Below are positions 1 to 8,544 of a stretch of 15,185 bases of DNA, in pieces. Made by a program: the position numbers and the translations under genes. Source of the stretch: Thermoplasmatota archaeon (GTDB lineage Archaea; Thermoplasmatota; Penumbrarchaeia; Penumbrarchaeales; Penumbrarchaeaceae); contig JAUVCY010000009.1 in assembly GCA_030595585.1 (NCBI GenBank), positions 1 through 15,185 on the forward strand. The letters run 5' to 3'. Each line of letters begins with the position of its first letter. The stretch's first letter is position 1. Below the pieces are notes generated by a model. It was not told the origin of the DNA, did no database searches, and was given only the letters and a program-made list of their open reading frames with translations.

Positions 1-52
1 CTAAGAGGAATTCTCAGCTAAGAGCTAAGCTACATATTATTCTAAATTAAAA

Positions 53-96
53 CCCAGCACAATTTGGTGAGATAAATATTTTGAAATTGTGCTGGG
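53..96. repeat. 13-bp perfect inverted repeat (hairpin), possible terminator or 5' control element
   Basis: Arms CCCAGCACAATTT (53-65) and AAATTGTGCTGGG (84-96) are perfect reverse complements around an 18-nt loop. A second small inverted repeat follows at once: AATTATT-TCC-AATAATT (97-113). The pair lies 64 nt upstream of the first cytochrome gene. It could end a plus-strand gene lying left of the window, because AT-rich sequence follows the stem. It could also be a control element for the cytochrome operon. The remaining sequence in 1-52 shows only a short AGCTAAG tandem repeat (17-30) and no gene. Confidence 0.6.
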
Positions 97-137
97 AATT
101 ATTTCCAATAATTTCAAGGTAATTCTGGAACCAATCC

Positions 138-144
138 ATAAATA
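138..144 (+). promoter_or_regulatory. possible TATA box of the cytochrome operon
   Basis: ATAAATA resembles an archaeal TATA box and is the best candidate before the ATG at 160. The spacing (about 19 nt from box centre to ATG) is shorter than the usual 25-27, so either transcription starts just inside the annotated gene or this is not the true box. No Shine-Dalgarno site precedes the ATG, which fits a leaderless message. Confidence 0.3.
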
Positions 145-159
145 CCATTAATCTTAACT

Positions 160-2631
160 ATGATCGAGCATTTGAGAGAAGGTGTTCGGGGTGGTCTACT
201 GAGAAAGCGGATATCTTCTTCATCGGGTTTTATTACAGGCCCTGAAAGAACACTTTTCATCGTGGTTTCCATCCTGTTCATTCTCGTTATCGGAGGGATC
301 GGGGCCTATTCGCTCACCCCGGGAACGAGGAAGGCCTCCGCCAACTGCAACAGCTGCCATTCCAGCTCCTATTATCAGACGGTAGAGGTCAAGTCCGTAG
401 ACGCTCCCACCCAGATCGATAAGGGCGATACCGTCGACGTAACTGCTCTTGTGGAGGTGACCGCCTCCCATTCCCAATCCTCATGGACCGGTTTCAAGAT
501 AACCGCATCGATCGCTTCACTCAACGGCAAGACCTCCGTACCCTCCTCACAGGTTCTGAACAACCAGGTGGTGTCCGGAAGTTCATCACCATACACCTGG
601 TCTAAAACATTCACGTTCTCGGTAAAGGGAACCGCCGGAGGGGCTGAGAACTTGAGGGTCACGGCATCCATGGACCCATATCACTATTCCCCTGCGGTCA
701 GCGACTCCAATACGGATACCACGGAGGTGATAGTATCAAACTATCCTCCGGAGCTGACCGGTGCCTCCGTTTCGCCCTCCTCCGGGGACACGAATACGCT
801 GTTCTCATATCAGGTCACCTACAGCGACCCCGAGGGGGACGCACCGGAATATATCACGTTGACCGTGGACGGTGTAGACCCATACCCGATGATACTGGAG
901 GACGGCGTTGCCGACTCATACGAGACAGGAGAGGTGTTCACGGTAACGGGCATCGTCCTTGAGGATGGGGTGCACACATATCATATCCTTACATCGGACG
1001 GGGCGGAGAGCGCGAGGCTTCCCGGGTCGGGGAGGCTGACCGGGCCGGATGTTGCCATCGCCAACAGGGCCCCTGTGCTGTGGGACGGCAAGGTAACCCC
1101 TACGGGGGGATTCCCCACCGTTGATTACCGCTTCAGCGTGATATACACCGACGAGGATAACGATCCCCCTGTGGGTGACGTCGTGATGTATCTGGACGAC
1201 GACCCCACCTCCATCGTCATGGAGCTGGACCTCGATGCACCTTCCTATCATCAGGACGGCAATTTCGCCAACGGGGAGAGGTACAGGAGGATAATGAAAG
1301 TGGATGTGGGGGACCACAGCTTCAGGTTCAATGCGACCGATGGGAACTTCTTCTCCGATACGGGCCTAATCCACGGACCCGTGGTCAGCAACGAACCCCT
1401 GCTCATTGCGGAGTTGAGCCTTCCTCTTGAAGGGGCCAGCTTCTACGCTGACGAGGTGGTATGGCTTTCCGGCGGCTACCGTTCCAACATTGAGATGAGC
1501 GACGTAGCATTCGAGTGGCGTTCAACCCTGTCGGGATCCCTGGGGTGGGGGTCCGACCTGAATGTGACCCTGGAGGAAGGGACGCACCTGATCAGCGTGG
1601 AGGCCTCCTCGGTGGAGCATTCTCTTTCCGATACGGAGAGCGTTAACATCACCGTGCTCACACCGTTACCTCCCTATGAGATCAACGGGTCATACCCTGT
1701 CGATGACCCGACCATCGATGAGCTGGATGAGGCCGTTTTCTACATCGATATATTCTACAGGGAGGAGGCGGAGCTGGGGGTACGGTGGATGGTCGACTCC
1801 ATAGAGAGGGCGAGCGGTGTTGAGGGGTTCACCTACATCACATCCTACAGCGATACCGGCACCCACGAGGTCACCGTGATCGTGCACGATGGTGGCCTGC
1901 AGGTATACGAGAGGAGCTGGTTGGTGGAGGTCCTCAACACCCCTGCTCCGATAATCGAGATCGGAGAGGTCCCATCCGACCTGGGAGAGCATTTCCTCAA
2001 CGACACCATCTCGATAACAATGCCTCTTGCAGATCTGCTTGACCGTGACCTCACCACCGAATGGTACATAGATGGGGTGGGTAAAGGGCATACGGGGCTA
2101 ACGTGGGACCTCCTGCTTGACCTGGGGAACAAGGCGGATGTCGGGGTCCATTCAATCACGTTGATCGTTGAGAACGAGGATGGTTTCGAGCTAACCTATA
2201 CGCTTACATACGCCGTGAAAAAGCGGCCAGTGGTACCTGACGGCGATGATGAGATGCCGGATGAGGTCCCGGTGGATGAGGGGGGAGATGAGGGAATCGA
2301 CCTGGGACTGGGCCCCCTGTCAACGGAGTGGCCAGGATACCTGATCATAATGGGTGGGATCATTGGCACGATACTCGGGATGGCCTATGGTGCCTTTGTC
2401 CTTATCAGAAAGGATGAGAGGTCCACCCCACCCATGCCGGTGAAGGGCCTTTTCAACAGGGGGCGCGGACCTCGAAACGACGGCAATGATCACGGGGGTG
2501 AGGGGGATATGGCTTCCCCTGAACCCGATCGGGAAGGGGAAGTGGTAAGGGCCGGCAACCTGGGCATGGGTCATCAGGTATCCGATCCGGACGAGGAGAT
2601 CGCCTCCTGGGACGCGGAGGGGACGAATTGA
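160..2631 (+). CDS. membrane-anchored surface protein with one CxxCH heme-c site and Ig-like domains
   Basis: This is an 823-aa protein not matched to a named family. Residues 31-50 form an N-terminal membrane segment, directly followed by CNSCH (C63, C66, H67), a covalent heme-c site that would sit just outside the membrane. Residues about 76-195 form a beta-rich domain with a W-x-GF stretch that recalls reeler-type domains. About four further Ig/PKD-like beta domains follow (about 196-690), then an acidic Asp/Glu/Gly/Pro linker (about 694-712), a second membrane helix (about 726-748) and a charged, Gly-rich tail of about 75 residues. With two helices, both ends should be cytoplasmic and the large middle outside. 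The heme site and the downstream heme-handling gene imply a c-type cytochrome, perhaps in extracellular electron transfer. No second CxxCH is present, so it is monoheme. ATG 160 is the only good start before the helix. Confidence 0.85.
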   Translation: MIEHLREGVRGGLLRKRISSSSGFITGPERTLFIVVSILFILVIGGIGAYSLTPGTRKASANCNSCHSSSYYQTVEVKSVDAPTQIDKGDTVDVTALVEVTASHSQSSWTGFKITASIASLNGKTSVPSSQVLNNQVVSGSSSPYTWSKTFTFSVKGTAGGAENLRVTASMDPYHYSPAVSDSNTDTTEVIVSNYPPELTGASVSPSSGDTNTLFSYQVTYSDPEGDAPEYITLTVDGVDPYPMILEDGVADSYETGEVFTVTGIVLEDGVHTYHILTSDGAESARLPGSGRLTGPDVAIANRAPVLWDGKVTPTGGFPTVDYRFSVIYTDEDNDPPVGDVVMYLDDDPTSIVMELDLDAPSYHQDGNFANGERYRRIMKVDVGDHSFRFNATDGNFFSDTGLIHGPVVSNEPLLIAELSLPLEGASFYADEVVWLSGGYRSNIEMSDVAFEWRSTLSGSLGWGSDLNVTLEEGTHLISVEASSVEHSLSDTESVNITVLTPLPPYEINGSYPVDDPTIDELDEAVFYIDIFYREEAELGVRWMVDSIERASGVEGFTYITSYSDTGTHEVTVIVHDGGLQVYERSWLVEVLNTPAPIIEIGEVPSDLGEHFLNDTISITMPLADLLDRDLTTEWYIDGVGKGHTGLTWDLLLDLGNKADVGVHSITLIVENEDGFELTYTLTYAVKKRPVVPDGDDEMPDEVPVDEGGDEGIDLGLGPLSTEWPGYLIIMGGIIGTILGMAYGAFVLIRKDERSTPPMPVKGLFNRGRGPRNDGNDHGGEGDMASPEPDREGEVVRAGNLGMGHQVSDPDEEIASWDAEGTN
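2616..2620 (+). promoter_or_regulatory. Shine-Dalgarno site deciding a TTG start
   Basis: GGAGG lies 7 nt before TTG 2628, inside the end of the upstream gene. It supports the rare TTG start, which gives an intact signal peptide, over the internal ATG at 2682. Confidence 0.7.
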
Positions 2632-3878
2632 GTATACGCTGGCATGTGGCTCTAACTGGCCTTGTGATCCTGGCCGTACTGATGCTGCAAGGGGCCGATA
2701 CGGTTCTGGCGGATGACTGCGACGACTGTCACTCCTCTTCAGATCCCAACCCAAGCGGGGGATATGCCTACGATGAGCCCGTTCTTTCGCTGGTATACGA
2801 TCCATTCTATCAGCCGGACTCCGACGTGAGGATCAGGGTCTGGATATCCCACCCGGACGATTATCTGGTGAGGGACATCTCCGGCTTTATGACGATATCG
2901 AGCTCCAACCTGGAGCTTACCAACGGAGGAGAGGGGATATTGGAGGAGGGTGTGGATGGGGGACAGGGACTCTACTGGGACCTGCGCTCCTCCGATGAGG
3001 GGGTGTGCGGGATAACCGTCGAGGTCTCCTTTGAGGTTTTCTTCGAACATGAGAGCCCCGGGTCCAAGGATGCCGGAAGGTATACCGAGATACTGGAATG
3101 CCCGATCATCGTTGCGGACCTCGCCCTCCGGGCGACGCCCGGGACCGTGATCCTTTCCAAGGTTGGGGAGGTAGGCTCCATTCAGCTTTCAGCGGATGAG
3201 GATGTGGAGGATATCTCCGTTGAGCTCTCCACGAGCCTTGAGGGTCTGGTGGATGTCTCATTGGGGACCACATCTCTTTCATCGGATGGTTCGACCGCTG
3301 TGGACCTTGAGCTGCTCTCCCTGAACGAGACATCGGGATACGTCACCATCTACTGGAAGGAGGGCGGGGAGCCGAAACAGCAGAAGGTGATCATCCGCAT
3401 CCTCTCACTTGAGGGGGGCGATAAGAGCACCGACATCTACCTGTTGATAGGGCAGATCACTGGGGGGGCGGCCTTCATTCTGCTCCTGATCGGATATTTC
3501 ACGGGCGGGTCCGGGATCCTCAAGAAGTGGTCGAACAGGGTGTTCAATACGGCCAGGAAGCGGATAGCGTTCCACTGCGCCCTCTCCTACGAGGTACTGA
3601 TACTTGCGGCATTCCATTTCATGACGTTGATATACGGCCCTTACAGGGAGCTTATATGGATCTGGGAGGTCGTATTGGGCGAGATGGCGTTTCTGATAAT
3701 GATCATGATCTCCATCAACGGCATATTCCAGAAACGGATGATCGGGTGGTGGGGGTACCAGAACTGGAGAAGGGTCCACGCATGGGGGACCTATCTAACG
3801 ACGTTCCTGCTGGGCATACACATAATATTCAACGGCTCCCATTTCGCGTGGCTTAGGGACCTGCTGGGGATGAGGTGA
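2628..3878 (+). CDS. heme-c / di-heme-b membrane cytochrome fusion (ferric-reductase- or b561-like membrane domain)
   Basis: A 416-aa protein. A signal peptide (1-28) is followed by CDDCH (C31, C34, H35), a heme-c site. Residues about 45-262 form an extracytoplasmic beta-rich part, probably two domains. Four membrane helices follow (about 270-292, 312-337, 343-367, 383-405). Helix 2 carries H316 and H330, and helix 4 carries H384 and H398. Each pair is spaced H-x13-H and lies in helices of the same orientation, the pattern that binds two stacked b hemes in ferric-reductase-like and b561-like proteins. No FAD or NAD(P)H domain is present. I infer that it carries electrons across the membrane between b hemes and the outside heme c. 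It overlaps the upstream stop by 4 nt (TTGA), suggesting translational coupling. An alternative is that its heme b pair assists heme delivery to the downstream maturation protein. Confidence 0.85.
   Translation: MSIRWHVALTGLVILAVLMLQGADTVLADDCDDCHSSSDPNPSGGYAYDEPVLSLVYDPFYQPDSDVRIRVWISHPDDYLVRDISGFMTISSSNLELTNGGEGILEEGVDGGQGLYWDLRSSDEGVCGITVEVSFEVFFEHESPGSKDAGRYTEILECPIIVADLALRATPGTVILSKVGEVGSIQLSADEDVEDISVELSTSLEGLVDVSLGTTSLSSDGSTAVDLELLSLNETSGYVTIYWKEGGEPKQQKVIIRILSLEGGDKSTDIYLLIGQITGGAAFILLLIGYFTGGSGILKKWSNRVFNTARKRIAFHCALSYEVLILAAFHFMTLIYGPYRELIWIWEVVLGEMAFLIMIMISINGIFQKRMIGWWGYQNWRRVHAWGTYLTTFLLGIHIIFNGSHFAWLRDLLGMR
3872..3878 (+). promoter_or_regulatory. Shine-Dalgarno site overlapping the upstream stop codon
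   Basis: GAGGTGA matches the archaeal 16S tail, contains the TGA stop of the preceding gene, and lies 6 nt before ATG 3885. It supports coupled translation of the cytochrome and the CcsA-like gene. Confidence 0.75.
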
Positions 3879-3884
3879 TCGAAT

Positions 3885-4304
3885 ATGGCACATGAGCTGG
3901 AATCGATCTGGATACTGATCCACCCGCCCCTTGCCATACTGGGATATGCGTTCACCTTCCTCGCCCTCAAGGTGGCTGTACAGCTGGTGAGGAACAGGGG
4001 TGGCGATCAGGAGGTCAAGGTAAAGGATCTCAGGATCTCCATGACGCTTGCCTTTGGGCTGACATTCCTGGGCCTGGTCACGGGGATGATCTGGGCGTGG
4101 ATGGCGTGGGGGAGCCCCTGGAGCTGGGACCCAAAGGAGACGGCTACGCTGTTCATATTCATCACTTTGACCGGGACCTATCTCATCAACATCATGAAAA
4201 AGCCGTTCCTCTGGCAGATGATAGGGCTGATAATAACGTCCATCTGTATTCTGATAACGGTGGCGATCTCCTTTCTTGATATCGGACTGCACTCCTTCGG
4301 GTGA
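3885..4304 (+). CDS. minimal CcsA/ResC-like cytochrome c assembly protein (WWD domain)
   Basis: At 139 aa it has about four membrane helices (9-35, 51-72, 87-104, 112-130). The tryptophan-rich WWD motif is clear: W70, W72, W75, G76, W79, then WDPKE at 81-85. H13 begins the first helix and H136 sits in GLHSFG at the end, matching the two external histidines that flank the WWD loop in CcsA and hold heme at the active site. The family attaches heme to CxxCH cysteines outside the membrane. Usual CcsA proteins are about 300 aa, so this is only the C-terminal core. Where CcsA normally reads Y-L-H in the helix after WWD, this protein reads Y99-L100-I101, so the membrane heme-ligand histidine seems absent. 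No CcsB/ResB, CcmE or CcmF partner is visible here. Two CxxCH substrates lie just upstream. Confidence 0.88.
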   Translation: MAHELESIWILIHPPLAILGYAFTFLALKVAVQLVRNRGGDQEVKVKDLRISMTLAFGLTFLGLVTGMIWAWMAWGSPWSWDPKETATLFIFITLTGTYLINIMKKPFLWQMIGLIITSICILITVAISFLDIGLHSFG

Positions 4305-4371
4305 TCTGCCCTTCGTTCCACACTTGTACCAGAAATAGTTATTAAGAGGTACCCTAGTTATTTCATCTGGC

Positions 4372-4376
4372 AGGAG
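4372..4376 (+). promoter_or_regulatory. Shine-Dalgarno site of the beta-helix protein gene
   Basis: AGGAG lies 8 nt before ATG 4385 and fixes this start, which also gives a good signal peptide. The 80-nt gap after the cytochrome operon holds an AT-rich stretch (about 4333-4346) that could serve as promoter, but no clear TATA box and no clear terminator. Confidence 0.6.
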
Positions 4377-4384
4377 ATTGGAGT

Positions 4385-7300
4385 ATGTACCGCAAGGGTT
4401 ACTTTTCCATTTGCATCTTGATGTTACTCCTGCTCCCGTCTCTTGCTGGCACAGACTCTTTTTCGACCTCTCGTTCCGAAGATACGGATGGTTTTGACAA
4501 TTGGATACCATCCCGTGGAGACACGACGATCTATGGTGGCCTTTATCTCAACTCGGATCAGGCACTTGAGGATGAGGCCTTGTTAAGGGGATGGCCAGGG
4601 AACGGTTCTGGATCAGATCCATTTCTTATTGAGAACACTACCTTCGACAGCATGGGAAATTCGTACGGCATTATATTGAGATCGATCACGCTCCATGTTA
4701 TATTTCGCAATTGTACATTTCACAATGCAACCTCAATTTCCTCATACAACCAACATGCGGGATTATCACTATGGGGGGTGAGGGGCGTTCTCGTTGAGAA
4801 CTGCACGTCATATGATAATCATCAAGGCATTTTCATCATGGGAGAGGGGAACATCGTCAGGAACTGCACGGTATTAAATAACCAAGGATTTGGTGTATCC
4901 ATCAGTGACCCTAATATGAACTACAGAAAAGGAAATCAACTCCTGAACAGTTCGATCTCGGATAATGGTTATAAGGGAATATGGTGCAGCGCCGTCAATA
5001 ACAGTATAGTTGGAAATCATGTTGTGAACGACACGATATCCTTCTCGTACTGGAGCTCATTTAGAGATCATAATGAAAAGAGCAACAACTACATCGGATA
5101 CAACACCATATCTAACGGCTCCATACAGACATCGGGCAGAAACGATACCATCGTAAACAATTCAATAACAACCTCCGGAATAGCCATCGGCCTGTTTACC
5201 AACAATTACAATCAACATTATTATAAGGTTGAGGCAAACGTATATTCCAACAACCTGACCGGCGGATCCATTCTACTGGATATCAGCGGAATTAAAACAA
5301 TTTATCTTGTGAATATCAGCGAGAACAACACCATTGACGGAAAGCCGGTCTATTTCAGAAATGGCGAAGACCTCACAGGAAAGACCATTCCCTCAAATGG
5401 CGGTGAGGTGATAATATTCAACTGCATCAATGGGTCCGTCTCGGATCTTGAAACTGGTTCAGGTGGTATTCTGGCTTACGGATCGACCGGTTTCAAGATC
5501 GTGAATTGTACCTTTGATCGACGTTCATTTGGGGTTCAACTTTATTCTTGCAATGAGAATATGATCCAGAATAATACATTTCACAGGAATCAGATCTCGA
5601 TCGGTGAGATCGAGATCGAGACCTATCCTTTTTCACCCTACCCGGGCGAAGTATCCGGATTCATTCTCATGATCGATGGCTCGGATAACCACGTTTACGG
5701 CAATAGTTTTTTCAATTCAAGCATATTTTTATACACCCTTCACCAGAGGCAGTATATCGATGAGACCAACACGGTGAACGGGAAGAAGGTGATATATCAT
5801 TACGAAAAGGACCTCAATGGGACAGTGCTGAATGAGGAATATGGCCAGATCATACTGTCAGATGTCACGGATATCGTTATCGAGAACCTGACCTTCTCAC
5901 ATATCCCCCAACCCATTCAGCTCTACCGTTCCAATGATCTCCTGATCAGAAACTGTTCTTTCAATAATATATCCCGATCTGCGATATTTGTAGATCTACT
6001 GGGCCAGAACCTATCCATAACGGATTCCCAATTTTCAGACTGCATTTACGGTATCGAGATGTTCAATTCCAGGGTCAACCTGATCGAGAGTTGTGTATTC
6101 AAGAGATGCAGGGGTGGAACGATAGTAAATCCATATGGTTGCATGATACAAAATTGTATTTTCATCCTGAATACCGCAGGCACCAGATATGATCGATATC
6201 TTGATAAAAAAGGACAGAATACTTTCGTCGATAACATATTCATTGACACGGAATCATATGCGATCCATCTGAATTATTATTCCACTTCTAATTATATCTA
6301 CAATAACACCTTTATTAATAACAACTGGAACTGGGAGGAATTGGGGAACGGCAGAGCACAAATATATGTGGATGGAGGTAACAATTGGCTCTATGATCAT
6401 CCCTCCCAGACGGGCAATTACTGGTCAGATCACTATTCGAATGACATGAACGAGGATGACCGATACGATGAGCCCTACGAGATCAACTATGGTGCAATGG
6501 ACCCATATCCACTGACCTATTCCCCACATCTACCCACTCTGAACTTATCCGGGTTCGGAACGAATATGGAGATCCTGTTCAACTGGTCGTGGAATGAGGA
6601 GATCAAATGGCCAATGGTTGCCAGACAAATTTTCCTCTACCGGAACGCATCCGACAACTTCAGCCCCATCACGAGCTTCGGACCAGACAAGGACGGGGGA
6701 AAGGATTACAACCCCGGTTCCCTGGATGAGATGGGATATTTCGTTCGTATCCATGCGACCGCAGTAACAGGAGGGTACAATATCCCGGGCCCAAGGAGCA
6801 ACATCATAAACTGTTCCCTTGATGTAACGAAACCCTATCTCAGGATAATCTCTCCGGTTGAAGACCAGGTTCAGTATGAGAACGAGGTCCTTTTCCAGTG
6901 GGAAGGATGGGATAACAAGAGCGGATTGACCCATTTCGAGATCAGTCTGGACGGTGGAGAATGGGAGGATGTGGGCCTGTCCACGTCACGATCCTACTCC
7001 GATCTGAGCGATGGATATCATTCGTTCAGCGTAGGGTGCTGGGACCTTGCCAACAACTACATCGCCATATCCAGCCACGTTACGATCGATAGGTCCGGCC
7101 CCGAGATAGACATTTATTCCCCGCGGGACGGAGCCCATATTGACGAACGGTTTGTGACTCTGAATTGCTGGATCATCGATAGAGACTCATCGATATCCCT
7201 TATCAATATCTATCTCGACGGTGAATTCTATCGGGGCATGCCGCATTGGACGGAGGTAGTGATAGGCGCTCTCTCCGAGGGAGGACATTACGTCACCGTC

Positions 7301-8542
7301 GAGGCGTTCGACGAGTTGGGAAATGTGAATTCAGAAACAAATCACTTCACCGTGGACCTCACCAAGCCCGATATCTCCATTTTATCTCCGTATGAGGGCG
7401 AGATCGTACTGGAGGATTCCGTGGAGATCACGTGGAATGTGTCCGATAGGGACAGGCCGAACAGGGGCTATTCCATTCGTCTTGATGAGGGGAGGTGGCA
7501 CTCGGTCGTTGATGTGGAGACATTCACCTTTGGGCTGCTCACCGAAGGGCACCACACGGTGGAGGTGAGTGTGAAGGACCTGGCGGGCAATTCAAATTAC
7601 TGTGTGGTCAACTTCTGGGTCCAGCTAACCCCGATAACACTCGATATCCAGAAACCACTGGAGGGGTCCGTTCTCGACAATGATACCGTTCAAGTAAGTT
7701 GGTTCACGCAGATCACCACCTCCACGTCATACTATCTTGTCAAACTCGATGAGGGGAATTGGATAGAGGTGTGGAACACCTACCATCTCCTTTCCAACCT
7801 CTCGGATGGGGGTCATTATATTTCCATCGTTATGACAGATGGGGTTAGAAACTACGCCAACGGGATCGTTAACTTCGCCATCGACACGAGCCCTCCGATA
7901 TTGACCGGAATATATCCGACAGGGGACGAGGTGGAGGTCACCTCCGAGATATGGGTCACATTTGACGAGCCCATAGATCCCGGATCCCTTGATATGTACA
8001 TACTATCGGTTCCGGGCGAGATAATGGTGAGTGGGGAGAGGTACCTCCACGTAAGGTCCCTTGACCTGCGATATGCAACCACTTATCAGGTCACCCTCAG
8101 GTGCAGCGATCTCCTTGGAAACGAGATGATGCCCATCATGTGGACGTTCAAGACGGTGGATAGGTGCTGGATCCGCGGTGAGGTCCTGGGCCGGGACGGT
8201 TCGCCGATCTCGGGGGTGGAGATATATCTGGATGGAAAGCTCACCGGGAAGACGAACAAGGACGGCTCATATGAGTTGATAACCAATTCAGGAGAGCACG
8301 AGGTCGCCTTCAAGTATAACGATTGGGCGTATGGTCTTACACTGGATAGGATCAACCCCGGAGACACTTTCAACGTTCCGACGATAGTGATAGGGAGAGA
8401 ACAGGAGGGCGAAAAAGAACTAAATGTGCACCTGATCATTATAATGAACCTGGTGGCCCTCTCGATCCTCCTTGTCGTGGTGTTCATCCTATTTTCAAGG
8501 ATCCGGTCCTACAGGGAGATCACGGGAGCATATGAGGAGTGA
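4385..8542 (+). CDS. NosD-like right-handed beta-helix surface protein with Ig-like repeats and C-terminal anchor
   Basis: A 1385-aa protein. A signal peptide (1-about 24) is followed by G-W-P-G-N-G-S, typical of the start of archaeal NosD/periplasmic copper-binding-type beta-helix proteins. Asn-rich coils with repeated N-C-T-F / N-N-T-F turns run to about 670 and end in GNYWSD (about 677-682) and D-P-Y-P-L. A fibronectin-like stretch follows (about 712-812), then four Ig-like repeats of 87-90 residues starting near 813, 903, 992 and 1081. They share a D-G/E-G-x-W ... L-S/T-D/E-G-x-H pattern. A bacterial Ig-like 5 type domain (about 1168-1260), a carboxypeptidase-regulatory-like beta sandwich (about 1261-1335) and a membrane helix (about 1346-1370) complete it. 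It is probably a cell-surface adhesion or carbohydrate-interacting protein. Many N-x-S/T sites suggest glycosylation. The beta-helix half is visibly more AT-rich than the neighbouring genes. No catalytic residues are recognised. Confidence 0.85.
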   Translation: MYRKGYFSICILMLLLLPSLAGTDSFSTSRSEDTDGFDNWIPSRGDTTIYGGLYLNSDQALEDEALLRGWPGNGSGSDPFLIENTTFDSMGNSYGIILRSITLHVIFRNCTFHNATSISSYNQHAGLSLWGVRGVLVENCTSYDNHQGIFIMGEGNIVRNCTVLNNQGFGVSISDPNMNYRKGNQLLNSSISDNGYKGIWCSAVNNSIVGNHVVNDTISFSYWSSFRDHNEKSNNYIGYNTISNGSIQTSGRNDTIVNNSITTSGIAIGLFTNNYNQHYYKVEANVYSNNLTGGSILLDISGIKTIYLVNISENNTIDGKPVYFRNGEDLTGKTIPSNGGEVIIFNCINGSVSDLETGSGGILAYGSTGFKIVNCTFDRRSFGVQLYSCNENMIQNNTFHRNQISIGEIEIETYPFSPYPGEVSGFILMIDGSDNHVYGNSFFNSSIFLYTLHQRQYIDETNTVNGKKVIYHYEKDLNGTVLNEEYGQIILSDVTDIVIENLTFSHIPQPIQLYRSNDLLIRNCSFNNISRSAIFVDLLGQNLSITDSQFSDCIYGIEMFNSRVNLIESCVFKRCRGGTIVNPYGCMIQNCIFILNTAGTRYDRYLDKKGQNTFVDNIFIDTESYAIHLNYYSTSNYIYNNTFINNNWNWEELGNGRAQIYVDGGNNWLYDHPSQTGNYWSDHYSNDMNEDDRYDEPYEINYGAMDPYPLTYSPHLPTLNLSGFGTNMEILFNWSWNEEIKWPMVARQIFLYRNASDNFSPITSFGPDKDGGKDYNPGSLDEMGYFVRIHATAVTGGYNIPGPRSNIINCSLDVTKPYLRIISPVEDQVQYENEVLFQWEGWDNKSGLTHFEISLDGGEWEDVGLSTSRSYSDLSDGYHSFSVGCWDLANNYIAISSHVTIDRSGPEIDIYSPRDGAHIDERFVTLNCWIIDRDSSISLINIYLDGEFYRGMPHWTEVVIGALSEGGHYVTVEAFDELGNVNSETNHFTVDLTKPDISILSPYEGEIVLEDSVEITWNVSDRDRPNRGYSIRLDEGRWHSVVDVETFTFGLLTEGHHTVEVSVKDLAGNSNYCVVNFWVQLTPITLDIQKPLEGSVLDNDTVQVSWFTQITTSTSYYLVKLDEGNWIEVWNTYHLLSNLSDGGHYISIVMTDGVRNYANGIVNFAIDTSPPILTGIYPTGDEVEVTSEIWVTFDEPIDPGSLDMYILSVPGEIMVSGERYLHVRSLDLRYATTYQVTLRCSDLLGNEMMPIMWTFKTVDRCWIRGEVLGRDGSPISGVEIYLDGKLTGKTNKDGSYELITNSGEHEVAFKYNDWAYGLTLDRINPGDTFNVPTIVIGREQEGEKELNVHLIIIMNLVALSILLVVVFILFSRIRSYREITGAYEE

Positions 8543-8544
8543 TA

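Noticed and set aside
53..96. terminal inverted repeat of an insertion element
   Set aside because: Both arms lie within 44 nt with no transposase or target-site duplication.
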